Source: Halalkaliarchaeum desulfuricum
Lineage (GTDB): Archaea > Halobacteriota > Halobacteria > Halobacteriales > Haloferacaceae
Assembly: GCF_002952775.1 (NCBI RefSeq)
Contig: NZ_CP025066.1
Span: 496,001-560,000, forward strand
Direction: 5' to 3'
DNA length: 64,000 bases
Below are positions 1-9,522 of this stretch, piece by piece (position 1 is the stretch's first letter; the number at the start of each line of letters is the position of its first letter). A program made the position numbers and the translations under genes. The notes beneath the pieces are model-generated. The model did not search any database and was not told the origin of the DNA. It saw only the letters and a list, made by a program, of their open reading frames with translations.

Positions 1-1
1 G

Positions 2-1363
2 GCGTTCGAGGAGTGGCGCCGGATGTCTCACATCGACCGCGCGGAGTATCTCTGGGACATCTATCACGAACTCCGCGAGCGGACCGACGAGCTCGGCGAG
101 ATCCTCACCAGGGAGAACGGCAAAGAGATCAGCGAGGGGAGAGCCGACGTCGTCGAGGCCGCCCACATGGTCGAGTGGGCCGCCGGCGACGCCAGACACC
201 CGAAAGGCGACGTCGTTCCCTCCGAGATCCCCGAAAAGGACGCGTACATGCGGCGGAAGCCGCGGGGCGTGGTCGGCTGTATCACGCCGTGGAACTTCCC
301 GGTAGCGATCCCGTTCTGGCACATGGCCGTCGCGCTGGTGGAGGGCAACACCGTCGTCTGGAAACCCGCCGAGCAGACGCCGTGGTGTGGGCAGGTCATC
401 GCCGAGATGTTCGAGGACAGCGGCATCCCCGAGGGCGTGTTCAATATGGTCCAGGGGTTCGGCGACGCCGGTGCGGCGATCGTCGACCACGACGCCGTCG
501 ACACGATCCTGTTTACCGGCTCGGCGGAGGTCGGCCACGAGGTCGCTCAGAAGGTCGCCGCCGACCCGAAAAAGCAGGCCGCCTGCGAGATGGGCGGGAA
601 AAACGGGATCGTGATCACCGAAAACGCCGACCTCGACGTCGCCGTCCACTCGGCAGTGATGAGTTCGTTTAAAACGACCGGCCAGCGGTGCGTCTCCTCC
701 GAGCGCCTGATCGTCCACACCGACGTGTACGACGAGTTCAAAGCGCGGTTCGTCGACGTCGCCGAGGACGTCGCCGTGGGCGATCCGCTCGAGGAGGACA
801 CGTTCATGGGGCCGCTGATCGAGGAGGCCCACGTCGAGAAGGTGACGGAGTACAACGAACTCGCCAGAAAGGAGGGGGTGAACGTGCTCGTCGACCGAAC
901 CGAACTGGACCCCGAGGAGATCCCCGCGGGTCACGAGGACGGTCACTGGGTCGGGCCGTTCGTCTACGAGGCCGATCCCGACGAGGACCTCCGGTGCACC
1001 CACGAGGAGGTGTTCGGCCCCCACGTCGCGCTCCTCGAATACGAGGGTGACATAGAGCGCGCGATGGAGATCCACAACGACACCGACTACGGGCTGGCAG
1101 GGGCGATCATCTCCGAGGACTACCGCCAGATCAACCACTACCGCGACAACGCGGAGGTCGGGCTGGCGTACGGCAACCTCCCGTGTATCGGCGCGGAGGT
1201 CCAGCTGCCGTTCGGCGGGGTGAAGAAGTCCGGCAACGGCTACCCCAGCGCCCGCGAGGTGATCGAGGCCGTCACCGAGCGCACCGCCTGGACGCTGAAC
1301 AACTCCAGGGAGATCGAGATGGCCCAGGGCCTCTCTGCGGACATCAAAACCCGCGACGAGTAG
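2..1363 (+). CDS. Aldehyde dehydrogenase family protein, 5' end outside the window
   Basis: NAD(P)-dependent oxidation of an aldehyde to the acid; the substrate cannot be told from sequence. The reading frame is open to the first bases of the window, so the start is missing; the first ATG, at 23, is internal. The ALDH hallmarks are present: the cofactor-binding stretch TPWNFPVAIPFW, the FTGSAEVG loop, the general-base glutamate in ACEMGGKNG, and the catalytic cysteine in GQRCVSSERL (codon at 689-691). The C-terminal oligomerisation part with PFGGVKKSGNG is complete. About 30-50 residues are probably missing compared with usual family members. It faces the leftward trp/shikimate cluster, so nothing nearby suggests its pathway. 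Confidence 0.9.
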   Translation, partial: AFEEWRRMSHIDRAEYLWDIYHELRERTDELGEILTRENGKEISEGRADVVEAAHMVEWAAGDARHPKGDVVPSEIPEKDAYMRRKPRGVVGCITPWNFPVAIPFWHMAVALVEGNTVVWKPAEQTPWCGQVIAEMFEDSGIPEGVFNMVQGFGDAGAAIVDHDAVDTILFTGSAEVGHEVAQKVAADPKKQAACEMGGKNGIVITENADLDVAVHSAVMSSFKTTGQRCVSSERLIVHTDVYDEFKARFVDVAEDVAVGDPLEEDTFMGPLIEEAHVEKVTEYNELARKEGVNVLVDRTELDPEEIPAGHEDGHWVGPFVYEADPDEDLRCTHEEVFGPHVALLEYEGDIERAMEIHNDTDYGLAGAIISEDYRQINHYRDNAEVGLAYGNLPCIGAEVQLPFGGVKKSGNGYPSAREVIEAVTERTAWTLNNSREIEMAQGLSADIKTRDE

Positions 1364-1375
1364 GACGCTGCGTTC

Positions 1376-2170
1376 TCACTCGCCGCCCGCGAAGCCACCC
1401 TGCTGCAAGGCCTCCTCGACGCCGGCGTCGTCGTGGACGACCGCGGAGACGGCCCGTGCGATTGCGCCCGGGTCGTCGTGCTGGAAGATCGACCGTCCCA
1501 TCGAGACGCCCGCGGCGCCGCCGTCCATCGCCCCGCGCACCATCTCGACTGTCTCCCGATCGGTTCCCTTCGAGCCACCCGCTATCACGACCGGCAGCCG
1601 GGTCGACTCCGTGACGTGTGTAAACGAGTCGCCGTCGCCGGAGTAACCTGTCTTGACGACGTCGGCCCCCAGCTCCTCGGCCAGCCGCACCGCGTGGCCC
1701 AGCGCCTCGGGATCCGACTCGTCGACGCCGGGACCCCGGGCGTACGCCATCGCGAGCACCGGGATCCCCAGGTCGGCCGCCTCGGTCGTGAGCGTTGCGA
1801 GGTCCTCGATCTGTTTCGGCTCGTACGTCGAGCCGACGTTGAGATGCATCGACACCGCGTCGGCTCCCGCGCGAACCGCGTCCCGCACTGTGCCGGTCAT
1901 CCGCTTGTCGTTTTCGTCGGGCCCGATCGTCGTCGAGGCGTTCACGTGGACGACGTAGCCCGCGCCGTTTTTGTTCGGATGGACGCGAGGGGCGATCCCC
2001 TTCTGGGTGAGCACGGCGTCCGCGCCACCGGCCGTCACCGCGTCGATCGTCGATTCGATGTCCTTCAGCCCTTTTACCGCCCCCATGGTGATACCGTGGT
2101 CCATCGGGACGATCAGGTACCGGCCGTCCGTCGAAATTCGTGTGAGCCGCGCGTCGATTCCCGGATTCAT
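1376..2170 (-). CDS. 2-amino-3,7-dideoxy-D-threo-hept-6-ulosonate (ADH) synthase
   Basis: A class I aldolase-fold enzyme (DhnA/FbaB family) that in archaea catalyses the first step of the alternative shikimate route, making the precursor used by 3-dehydroquinate synthase II. Seen directly: the barrel motif YLIVPMDHGITMG near the N terminus, the candidate Schiff-base lysine in DVVKTGYSGD, and the phosphate-binding segment VVIAGGSKG. I chose the ATG at 2170 (protein begins MNPGIDARLTRI) because the eight extra residues of the longer form look unconserved. It lies 88 bp after trpA on the same strand, which fits a role in aromatic amino acid synthesis rather than glycolysis; a fructose-bisphosphate aldolase function is the main alternative. 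Confidence 0.85.
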   Translation of the reverse strand: MNPGIDARLTRISTDGRYLIVPMDHGITMGAVKGLKDIESTIDAVTAGGADAVLTQKGIAPRVHPNKNGAGYVVHVNASTTIGPDENDKRMTGTVRDAVRAGADAVSMHLNVGSTYEPKQIEDLATLTTEAADLGIPVLAMAYARGPGVDESDPEALGHAVRLAEELGADVVKTGYSGDGDSFTHVTESTRLPVVIAGGSKGTDRETVEMVRGAMDGGAAGVSMGRSIFQHDDPGAIARAVSAVVHDDAGVEEALQQGGFAGGE

Positions 2171-2258
2171 CGTTCGTATGTTAGAGTGTATCAATCGTCG
2201 GTATGTAGCTTGCGAAGCGTGCTCGCGTAAGGCCGTTGCGGTCCCGGCGGGGGTTGCG

Positions 2259-3200
2259 TCATTCTCGCCCGCGCCTTGCCCCCGCCTTCAGTTCACGTGC
2301 CTTCGCTTCGATCCGGTCGGCGACGACGTCGGCATCATCGCCGTTTTCGACCCCCTCGGCGACGATGTCCACCAACGCGGAGCCGACGATGATCCCGTCG
2401 GCGCCGGCGGCGACGATCCGTTCGGCCTGCTCGCCGTCGGCGATCCCGAAGCCGACCGCCTTGGGCACCTCCCAGTCGGCGACCCGCGCGAGGCTCTCTT
2501 CGGTCCGGTCGGACACGTCCGTCCTGGCGCCCGTGGTTCCCAGCCGCGCCTGGACGTAGACGTAGCCGGACACCAGTTCGCGCATGCGGTCGAGCCGCTC
2601 CCCCCGGGTCGTGGGGGCGACGATGAAGATCAGATCCAGCCCGAACTCGTCGCACGCCTCCCTGAGGGGCCCCGCCTCCTCGGCGGGCAGGTCCGGGACG
2701 ACGAACCCCGAGAGCCCGGCCTCCGCGGCGCGCTCGACGAACGCCCGGGGGCCGCCCTCGCCGGCGGCGGCCTCGTACTCGGCGTCCTCGTCCCCGGCGG
2801 CGGCCTCGTACTCGGTGTCCCCGTCCTCGCCGTCCGGCGCCGAGTGGCGGCCGTACTGATAGATCAGGTTGTAATAGGTCATACAGACCAGCGGGACGTC
2901 GACGTCGAGGTCCTCGACGAACGCGAAGAAGCGCTCGGGGGTCATGCCCGCCTCGAGCGCCCGGACGATCGCCCCCTGGATCGTCGGTCCCTCGGCGATC
3001 GGCTCCGAGAAGGGCAGTCCGAGTTCGATCACGTCGGCGCCGCCACGAGCCAGCGCCTCGACGTACGCCAGCGACGACTCGTAGTCCGGATCCCCCACCG
3101 CGAGGTACGGCACGAACGCCGGCTCGCCCGCGAAGGCAGCCGCGAGCGCCTCGTCGTTGGCGACCGTCCCGACGGCCCCGGTCGCATCCGGGCGGCTCAT
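2259..3200 (-). CDS. trpA: Tryptophan synthase alpha subunit
   Basis: Cleaves indole-3-glycerol phosphate to indole, which passes to TrpB. Family motifs are clear: the catalytic glutamate in [30 protein letters not shown], and the late-barrel segments FGIADGEQ and [11 protein letters not shown]. The protein has 313 residues against about 265-280 for the family. The extra length is an acidic insert after YNLIYQYG containing two copies of EYEAAAG; in DNA these are two nearly identical 27-bp blocks at 2761-2787 and 2794-2820. The start overlaps the trpB stop by 4 bp, so translation is probably coupled. Confidence 0.96.
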   Translation of the reverse strand: MSRPDATGAVGTVANDEALAAAFAGEPAFVPYLAVGDPDYESSLAYVEALARGGADVIELGLPFSEPIAEGPTIQGAIVRALEAGMTPERFFAFVEDLDVDVPLVCMTYYNLIYQYGRHSAPDGEDGDTEYEAAAGDEDAEYEAAAGEGGPRAFVERAAEAGLSGFVVPDLPAEEAGPLREACDEFGLDLIFIVAPTTRGERLDRMRELVSGYVYVQARLGTTGARTDVSDRTEESLARVADWEVPKAVGFGIADGEQAERIVAAGADGIIVGSALVDIVAEGVENGDDADVVADRIEAKARELKAGARRGRE

Positions 3201-4471
3201 CGGAGCCCTCCCGAGAACAGCGACATGTCCGGCGCGTTCCCGATCTCGCGTTTCTCTGTCTCCTCGATCACTGTCTCGAGGTCCTTGTCGCCCCGCCCGG
3301 AGACGGTCACGACGACGAGGTCACCGAGTTCGTCCTGCCGCTGTTTCAGGTAGCCGAACGCGTGGGCGGTTTCCAGCGCCGGGATGATCCCCTCGTCGGT
3401 CGAGAGTCGGTGGAACGCCTCGAGGGCGGCGTCGTCGTCGACGTTCGCGGCGGTCACCCGCCCCTCGTCGGCGAGCGCAGCCAGTTCGGGGCCGACGCCG
3501 GCGTAGTCGAGCCCCGCCGACACCGAATGTGACTCCATGATCTGGCCGTGGTGGTCCTGCAGGAGCTTCGTCCGCGCGCCGTGAAGCACTCCCTCCCCAC
3601 CCGTCGACAGCGTCGCCGAGTTGGGCGCCACACCCGCCTCCTCGTCGACGGACAGCGAGGAACCCCCGGCCTCGACGGCGTACAGATCGACGTCGTCGTC
3701 TCCGATGAACGCCTCGAAGGAGCCCATCGTGTTCGACCCGCCGCCGGCACACGCGAGCACGGCGTCGGGAAGCCGTCCCGTTTTCTCCTGTACCTGCGCT
3801 CTGGCCTCCCGGCTGATAACCGCCTGGAACTCCCGGACCATCGACGGGAACGGGTGGGGGCCCACCACGGAGCCGATCACGTAGTGGGTGTCCTCGACGG
3901 TCGCCGCCCAGTCGCGCATCGTCTCGGAGATCGCCTCCTTGAGCGTCCCGCGGCCGGTGGTCACGGGCTGTACCTCCGCTCCGTTTATTTTCATCCGGAA
4001 GACGTTGGGGCGCTGGCGGTTGATGTCCCGTTCCCCCATGTAGATGGTGCAGGGCATGCCCAGATGCGCCGCCGCCATCGCAGTCGCGGTGCCGTGCTGT
4101 CCGGCGCCGGTTTCGGCGATGATGCGGTCTTTGCCCATGTACTTCGCCAGGAGAACCTGTCCCAGGGCGTTGTTCAGCTTGTGGGCGCCGCCGTGGAGCA
4201 GGTCCTCGCGCTTGAGATACACCTCGGTGTCGTACCGCTCGGAGAGGCGATCCGCGCGCTGGAGCGGCGTCGGTCGCCCGCCGAAGTCGTCGAGCCGGCG
4301 GTGGAACTCCTCCAGGAAGCCGTCCTCGTTTTCGAGCACGTACCGGCCGTAGGCGTCCTCGAGCTCCTCGAGCGCCGGCATCAGCGCCTCGGGAACGTAC
4401 TGGCCGCCGTACCGGCCGAAGCGTCCGTCGGACTCTGCGTTCTCGTCGTCGGTGTGGGTTGCATCGGTCAT
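3197..4471 (-). CDS. trpB: Tryptophan synthase beta subunit
   Basis: PLP enzyme joining indole and serine to form tryptophan, partner of TrpA. The PLP lysine lies in [11 protein letters not shown], the phosphate-binding glycine loop is GGGSNTMG, and the N terminus carries the family signature [12 protein letters not shown]. At 424 residues it has the normal length of TrpB1, not the longer TrpB2. Four-base overlaps with trpC upstream and trpA downstream show a tight operon in the order trpC-trpB-trpA. Confidence 0.97.
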   Translation of the reverse strand: MTDATHTDDENAESDGRFGRYGGQYVPEALMPALEELEDAYGRYVLENEDGFLEEFHRRLDDFGGRPTPLQRADRLSERYDTEVYLKREDLLHGGAHKLNNALGQVLLAKYMGKDRIIAETGAGQHGTATAMAAAHLGMPCTIYMGERDINRQRPNVFRMKINGAEVQPVTTGRGTLKEAISETMRDWAATVEDTHYVIGSVVGPHPFPSMVREFQAVISREARAQVQEKTGRLPDAVLACAGGGSNTMGSFEAFIGDDDVDLYAVEAGGSSLSVDEEAGVAPNSATLSTGGEGVLHGARTKLLQDHHGQIMESHSVSAGLDYAGVGPELAALADEGRVTAANVDDDAALEAFHRLSTDEGIIPALETAHAFGYLKQRQDELGDLVVVTVSGRGDKDLETVIEETEKREIGNAPDMSLFSGGLR

Positions 4472-5295
4472 GTGCGCTCCTCGGTGGCGGCAGCGAGCCG
4501 CCGGGTGTTCTCCTCGGGATCGCCGTCCATGATCGCCGACCCGATCAACAGTGCGTCGGCGCCAGCCGCCCGCATCCGCCTGACGTCCGCGGGGGTCGAC
4601 ACGCCCGATTCGGCGATCAGCGTCACGTGGTCGGGAACCTCCGGGGCCACGCGCTCGAACGTCCCCAGATCGACCTCGAGCCGGGCGAGATCCCGATTGT
4701 TCACGCCGACGATCTCCGCGTCCGCCGCAATCGCGTTTTCGAGTTCTGTGACGTCGTGGACCTCCACGAGCGGCTGGAACCCGCGATCGCGAGCCGCCTC
4801 GATCATGTCGGGAAGATCATCCTCCAGGAACCGCGCGATCAACAGCACGAGATCAGCTTCGACGGCGTCGAGCTGGGCGGGCGACAGAAGGAAATCCTTC
4901 CGGAGCACCGGCACGTCGACCGCCTCCCGGACCCGTGCAAGGGACTCGGGACTCCCGCCGAAGTGGTCCGGCTCGGTGAGCACCGAGATCGCGGCAGCGC
5001 CGCCCGCGACCATCGCCCGCGCGAGTTCGGCGGGATCGTCCGTCCGTTCTCCCTCAGTCGTCGGGCTGGTGGGCTTTACCTCCGCCACGATCGGCACCCG
5101 ACCGTCGGCCGCCGCCGCGGCGAACGCGTCTGCCACCGGCCGTGCGTCGACCGCGATCCGACCGGAGTCTGTCCTCCGAGACGCGGGCGGTACTCGGCTA
5201 CGGACCGACTCGAGAATCGATCGCACTTCGGGCGCGAGTTCCTCCTCTCGCTTCTCACCTCGTTTTTTCCCTCGTTTTTTCCCTCGTTTCACCAT
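4468..5295 (-). CDS. trpC: Indole-3-glycerol phosphate synthase
   Basis: Closes the indole ring from carboxyphenylamino-deoxyribulose phosphate, the step before TrpA/TrpB. Motifs: VPIAEVK-like [12 protein letters not shown] with the catalytic lysine, [22 protein letters not shown] and LIAESGVST. It is the first gene of the trpCBA set. The first 20 residues are a basic repeat ([17 protein letters not shown]) not expected in TrpC and unusual in an acidic haloarchaeal proteome; it comes from tandem copies of a short DNA unit at about 5262-5290. The ATG at 5295 is supported by a TATA-like box about 30 bp before it, so the repeat is probably translated. Confidence 0.94.
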   Translation of the reverse strand: MVKRGKKRGKKRGEKREEELAPEVRSILESVRSRVPPASRRTDSGRIAVDARPVADAFAAAAADGRVPIVAEVKPTSPTTEGERTDDPAELARAMVAGGAAAISVLTEPDHFGGSPESLARVREAVDVPVLRKDFLLSPAQLDAVEADLVLLIARFLEDDLPDMIEAARDRGFQPLVEVHDVTELENAIAADAEIVGVNNRDLARLEVDLGTFERVAPEVPDHVTLIAESGVSTPADVRRMRAAGADALLIGSAIMDGDPEENTRRLAAATEERT

Positions 5296-5298
5296 CTA

Positions 5299-5325
5299 TG
5301 TTCATCAATGTACGTTTGTGTTCAT
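5299..5325 (-). promoter_or_regulatory. Promoter/candidate operator of trpCBA
   Basis: Directly upstream of trpC the heptamer TGTTCAT (plus-strand reading) occurs at 5299-5305 and again at 5319-5325, spaced exactly 20 bp, about two helical turns. On the transcribed strand the second copy overlaps a TATA-like CCTTATGAA, about 30 bp from the trpC start. Two half sites on one helix face suggest a regulator site; no regulator is identified in the window. Confidence 0.35.
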
Positions 5326-5397
5326 AAGGCTGTCGCTGTCGTCGGTACGAACGGGTCGCAAGAACGTCGCGTTCGTCGGCTCAAAAACCCGTCACAG

Positions 5398-5622
5398 TCA
5401 TCCACTGGACTCGCCGGTTTCGCCGGGATCGCCGGGATCCGGCTCCGCGCCGGCAATGGCGTCCTCGAGGCCGTCACGGACGGCTTCGTCGATCCTGTTT
5501 TCCCCCCGAATTTCGCGGTCGTAGTTCTCGTTTTGTGGCTCGGTGACACGTTCGTCCCCGGTGACGTTGACGAACAGGTCGGCCAGTTCCCGCGTCCTGT
5601 CGCTCGAGTTACTGCTGCTCAT
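5398..5622 (-). CDS. Small acidic conserved haloarchaeal protein
   Basis: A 74-residue acidic protein beginning MSSSNSSDRTRELADLF. There are no cysteines, membrane segments or catalytic motif; the N-terminal half may form a helix and the C-terminal third is disordered (proline, glycine and glutamate rich). It is one of the few genes here with a clear Shine-Dalgarno sequence: AGGAGG lies immediately before the ATG. It sits 89 bp after ppsA and about 100 bp before trpC on the same strand. Function unknown; it recalls small haloarchaeal proteins seen in other genomes, but I cannot name a family. Confidence 0.65.
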   Translation of the reverse strand: MSSSNSSDRTRELADLFVNVTGDERVTEPQNENYDREIRGENRIDEAVRDGLEDAIAGAEPDPGDPGETGESSG

Positions 5623-5711
5623 ACCTCCTGTTTGGTACGAATAACCATAGCCTCGGCACCTACCCAGTCAGGGTGTCAGAAGAGTTGGAGACGGCCTCGG
5701 AGCTTCGAGAC

Positions 5712-8069
5712 CTACCGCACCGAGTCCAACAGCAGCTGCTGTTCGACGCGTTTCGCCTCGTGCTGAACGTCCCGAACGGCGTCGATGTTCGCCGAGATCG
5801 AGGAGACACCCTCCTCGACGAGGAACCGGACCATCTCCGGCTTCGAACCGGCCTGCCCGCAGATGCTCGTCGCGACGTCGTGTTCCCTGCAGGTCTGGAT
5901 AGTGGATCCGATGAGCTGTAGCACCGCAGGGTGGAGTTCGTCGAACCGGTCGGCGACGTTCTCGTTGTTGCGGTCGACCGCGAGGGTGTACTGGGTGAGG
6001 TCGTTCGTCCCGAAGGAAGCGAAGTCGATGCCGGTCTCGACCAGTTCCTCGATCCGGAGTGCGCTGGCGGGCGTCTCGATCATCACGCCCCAGGTGATTG
6101 CGTTCGGATCGATATCCTCCTCGCGCATGAGTTCCGCGGCGCGGTCGGCGTCGGCGGCGTCGTTCACCAGCGGAAGCATCAGTTCGACGTTGTCATAGCC
6201 CATGTCGTAGAGCCGTCGGAACGCCGCCAGCTCCGCCCGGAACACGTCCGGCTTGTCCAGGCTCCGGCGGATCCCCCGCCAGCCCAGCATCGGGTTGTGC
6301 TCGTTGGGCTCTTCGTCGCCGCCCTCAAGTTCCTTGAACTCGTCTGTGGGTGCATCGAGCGTCCGCGCCCGAACTGGTCGGGGGTAAAACTCCTCGGCGA
6401 CCTCGCGGATGCCGTCGACGATCTCGTCGACGTACGCGCGCCGCCCGTTTCGCTGGATGTAGCGTTCGGGCGTCTGCCCCAGCGACAGCACCATGTGCTC
6501 GATCCTGAGGAGGCCGACGCCGTCGGCGCCGGTCGCCGCCGCGCGCTCGGCCGCCTCGGGGATCGAGACGTTCACCTTCACTTCGGTGGCTGTCATCGGT
6601 TTGACCGGGGTCTTGGGTCTGACCTCCTCGGTAGGCTCGAACTCCTCTGCGGGTTCGGCATCCTCGTGTGCGCCCTTCCGGACTGTCCCCTTGTCGCCGT
6701 CGATGGTGATCTGCTGGCCGTTCGTGAGGGTCCGGGTCGCCGATCCGGTGCCCACGACCGCCGGCACGCCGAGTTCCCGTGAGACGATCGCTGCGTGGCT
6801 GGTCATCCCGCCCTCGTCGGTGACGATCCCGGCCGCGCGTTTCATCGCCGGCACCATGTCGGGCATCGTCATCTCGGTGACGATGATGTCGCCGTCGGCG
6901 ACAGAATCGAGGTGGTCCAGTTTCGTCACGATCCGGACGGTGCCGGAGACGACCCCCGGCGAGGATCCGAGCCCGCTCAACAGAACGTCGTCGTTCGGAG
7001 CCCCGTTCCCCTGATCGTTCACTCCGTTGCCACCGTTCGGGCTTCCTTCGATCGGATCGAGCGTCCCCTTCTCCTCGTCGTCCGCGTCGCGCTGTGACCC
7101 GGCTCGTGAGCCGGTTTCCGACTCCGCGATCGTCGTGACCGGTCGCGACTGGAGCATATAAATCTCGTCGTCGACGATCGCCCACTCGACGTCCTGCGGC
7201 TCGCCGTAGTGGGACTCGACGCGTTCCCCGATCTCGACGAGCCGTTCGATCTCCGCGTCCGAGAGCACGCGCTCATTCCGGCGGTCCTCATCGAGTTCGA
7301 CCTCGACCGTTTCGCCGGTGTCGGGGTCCTTGCACATCTTCGTCTTCTTGTCGGCGACGGTTACGTCGAGAACCTCGTCAGTCCGTCGGTCGTACACGTA
7401 GTTGTCCGGCGACACCGACCCAGAAACGACCGCCTCGCCGAGCCCCCAGGCGGACTCGATGACCGCTTCCGGCTCCCCCGTCGAAGGGTGGCTGGTGAAC
7501 ATAACGCCGGACTTCTCGGCGTCGACCATCCGCTGAACCACGACCGCGATGTCGACCGATTCGTGGTCGAACCCCTGCCGGTTGCGGTAGTAGATCGCCC
7601 GCTGGGTGAAAAGCGACGCCCAGCAGTCCCTGATCCGCTCGAGGAGCTTCTCTTCGCGGACGTTGAGGTACGTCTCCTGCTGTCCGGCAAATGAGGCCCC
7701 CGGAAGGTCTTCTGCCGTTGCCGACGACCGCACCGCGACGAACGCCTCCTCCTCGCCGCCGAAGCTCCGGTAGGCTTCGAGGATTTCTCGGGCGACGTCC
7801 TCGGGAATCTCCGTTCCGGTTATCAGCCCCTCGGCGGTCTCGGCCGCTTCCCTGAGCGCTGCGGAGTCCTCTGGATCGACGTCAACTGCCGAGAACAGTT
7901 CCTCGTCGATGCCGGCCTCCTCGATGAAGGTCCGATACGTTCCGGCGGTGACGACGAAGCCCGGCGGAACGGGCAGGCCCGCGTCGGTGAGTTCGCCAAG
8001 CGAAGCGGCCTTGCCGCCGACGGTTTCCACGTCGTCGGCTCGAACGTCGTCCAGCCAAATTACTGCCAT
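5712..8069 (-). CDS. ppsA: Phosphoenolpyruvate synthase
   Basis: Converts pyruvate and ATP to PEP, AMP and phosphate at the start of gluconeogenesis. Domain order is normal: an N-terminal ATP/pyruvate-binding domain (about residues 1-325, with VRSSATAEDLPGASFAGQQ), the swivelling phosphohistidine domain with the catalytic His in GGMTSHAAIVSRELG, and a C-terminal PEP-binding barrel ending with the active-site cysteine segment CGQAGSKPE. A linker of about 45 residues rich in Gly, Asn and Asp precedes the His domain. I use the ATG at 8069 (MAVIWLDDV); a TATA-like TTTGATA lies about 30 bp upstream and the 10 extra residues of the longer form look unconserved. Confidence 0.95.
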   Translation of the reverse strand: MAVIWLDDVRADDVETVGGKAASLGELTDAGLPVPPGFVVTAGTYRTFIEEAGIDEELFSAVDVDPEDSAALREAAETAEGLITGTEIPEDVAREILEAYRSFGGEEEAFVAVRSSATAEDLPGASFAGQQETYLNVREEKLLERIRDCWASLFTQRAIYYRNRQGFDHESVDIAVVVQRMVDAEKSGVMFTSHPSTGEPEAVIESAWGLGEAVVSGSVSPDNYVYDRRTDEVLDVTVADKKTKMCKDPDTGETVEVELDEDRRNERVLSDAEIERLVEIGERVESHYGEPQDVEWAIVDDEIYMLQSRPVTTIAESETGSRAGSQRDADDEEKGTLDPIEGSPNGGNGVNDQGNGAPNDDVLLSGLGSSPGVVSGTVRIVTKLDHLDSVADGDIIVTEMTMPDMVPAMKRAAGIVTDEGGMTSHAAIVSRELGVPAVVGTGSATRTLTNGQQITIDGDKGTVRKGAHEDAEPAEEFEPTEEVRPKTPVKPMTATEVKVNVSIPEAAERAAATGADGVGLLRIEHMVLSLGQTPERYIQRNGRRAYVDEIVDGIREVAEEFYPRPVRARTLDAPTDEFKELEGGDEEPNEHNPMLGWRGIRRSLDKPDVFRAELAAFRRLYDMGYDNVELMLPLVNDAADADRAAELMREEDIDPNAITWGVMIETPASALRIEELVETGIDFASFGTNDLTQYTLAVDRNNENVADRFDELHPAVLQLIGSTIQTCREHDVATSICGQAGSKPEMVRFLVEEGVSSISANIDAVRDVQHEAKRVEQQLLLDSVR

Positions 8070-8158
8070 CCTGTATCGGGAGGATTCACGACACGCCATA
8101 TCAAAGTTCCGGAGGCAAAACCCCCGAAAAAGCGCTCACTCGGAGCTGAGTAGTGGTT

Positions 8159-8476
8159 TCAGGCGTCTCCACCGACGAACGCCTCGGCGCCCTCGTAGTC
8201 CCAGAATCCGCCCGCTCGCATCGCCTTGCCGACCGCTCTGTGGAGTTCGACGAAGTCCGCGAACTCCTCCTGTTCGATGCCCTCGAAGATGTCCCGGAGC
8301 GCGACGACCCGCTCGTGGTTGATCCTGATCGGGTCGTCGCCGTATTCGTCGACGAACTCCTCGCGGGAGAGGGGGAAATCCTCCTCCTCGTCGACTTTCT
8401 TTGCGATCACTGCGTGGCCGTATTTGCGCATCCCCTCGCTGCCCTCCTCGCCGTCGGGATCGTGTGGCCAGTCCAT
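8159..8476 (-). CDS. DUF5785 family protein
   Basis: A 105-residue acidic protein of a conserved haloarchaeal family of unknown function, recognised from the N terminus MDWPHDPDGEEGSEGMRKYG and the segment DDPIRINHERVVALRDIF. It has no cysteine pairs or membrane segments and is predicted soluble and mostly helical. It lies between ppsA and a tRNA-Ser, all on the same strand. The family name is from memory. Confidence 0.75.
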   Translation of the reverse strand: MDWPHDPDGEEGSEGMRKYGHAVIAKKVDEEEDFPLSREEFVDEYGDDPIRINHERVVALRDIFEGIEQEEFADFVELHRAVGKAMRAGGFWDYEGAEAFVGGDA

Positions 8477-8563
8477 ACGGGCCCGTACTCACACCCGCCC
8501 GATAGAACTTGCGTTCCGGGCGAATGGATTGTCTTCGGTAAAACGAAGGTATCGTCGAAAACG

Positions 8564-8647
8564 CGGTGGGACTGGGATTCGAACCCAGGAGGCCTGACGG
8601 CCACCTGCTTTCAAGGCAGGCGCGATAGTCCACTCCGCCATCCCACC
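8564..8647 (-). tRNA. tRNA-Ser (anticodon UGA)
   Basis: Reading the minus strand: acceptor stem GGTGGGA/TCCCACC, anticodon arm CCTGC-CTTGAAA-GCAGG giving anticodon TGA, a class II variable arm with the hairpin GGCC-GTCA-GGCC, and the T arm CTGGG-TTCGAAT-CCCAG. The discriminator base is G, as in tRNA-Ser. CCA is not encoded. Length is 84 nt. Confidence 0.95.
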
Positions 8648-8727
8648 GCGTTCGATAGTTGTACGCGACTCCGCAAATGCGTGTCGGTGTCGGTCTCGGT
8701 GCGGTGTCGATCTCGCTGCGGTGTCGA

Positions 8728-9492
8728 TCAGTCAGACACCAGCGTCGGCTCGCCGTTCTCGATCGCGACGTCGACGCCGAACTCCGAGAGGACAGTCGCA
8801 GTGTTGACGGGAACGATCCGTTCGGAGTCGACTCTGGCACGCAACTGGACCAGGACCGCCGCCAGGTCGCGTCCAGTTTCGATGGTCGGTTGCATTCCGA
8901 CGAAGTCGACGTCGAGTTGCGCGTCCACGGCCCGACCTGTAAGCGTCGACAGCGCCGGCGGCTCCCAGGCGTCCGCGAAGTCGACCGGTTCGCGGAAGCC
9001 GGCGTAGTACACCCGTCCGCCGGGCGCCGGGCCGAAAACTGCGCCGGACTGTCGCAGTTTCATCGATGCGGAATCCAGCACCGTTCGAAAGAGAAACGGA
9101 ACGGTGGGTCGCACGATGGCGACCGAACTGGCCTCCTCCTCCCGGAGCAGATGCGTCGCGGTGTTGCCCGCCCGCGCGGAAAACGAGGAGCCGACCTGGG
9201 GCTCGAACCGAACCGAATCCCGGAACTCTGGATCGTCGACCTCGTCGACGACGAGCGTTCGAAGCTGCGCCTCCGGCGGGGTGTCGTCGGCGACCTCGTC
9301 GGGGAGATCACCTGCCGGAGCGTAGTTCACGAGCAGCGATCCGGCAGAACGCTCGACGGCGTGTACCGTGTCCCGAAACAGCGCCTCGTACAGTTCGACG
9401 GCGTCGGCGGGAGAAAGCGGACTCGTCTCCACCAGCTGTGAGAGAACGTGGCCTTCCTGTGGCGGATCAGCGAGAACGGCGACGATCGTCAT
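8728..9492 (-). CDS. DUF2064 (CofC-like nucleotidyltransferase fold) protein
   Basis: A 254-residue soluble protein starting MTIVAVLADPPQEG and followed by TSPLSPADAVELYEALFRDT, the usual opening of haloarchaeal proteins with a DUF2064, GT-A-like fold. The family name is from memory and the substrate is unknown. The middle part RLRTLVVDEV...SARAGNTATHLL would correspond to the second half of the nucleotide-binding fold. No membrane segment. It is separated by about 30 bp from the uracil-DNA glycosylase upstream on the same strand, so co-transcription is possible. Confidence 0.65.
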   Translation of the reverse strand: MTIVAVLADPPQEGHVLSQLVETSPLSPADAVELYEALFRDTVHAVERSAGSLLVNYAPAGDLPDEVADDTPPEAQLRTLVVDEVDDPEFRDSVRFEPQVGSSFSARAGNTATHLLREEEASSVAIVRPTVPFLFRTVLDSASMKLRQSGAVFGPAPGGRVYYAGFREPVDFADAWEPPALSTLTGRAVDAQLDVDFVGMQPTIETGRDLAAVLVQLRARVDSERIVPVNTATVLSEFGVDVAIENGEPTLVSD

Positions 9493-9522
9493 AGCCGCGG
9501 TTCGTGCCGGGATTCCTTGAAC

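Noticed and set aside
1971-3353. A long plus-strand frame opposite trpA
   Set aside because: It is antisense to trpA, with low-complexity Arg/Asp/Val composition and no motif.
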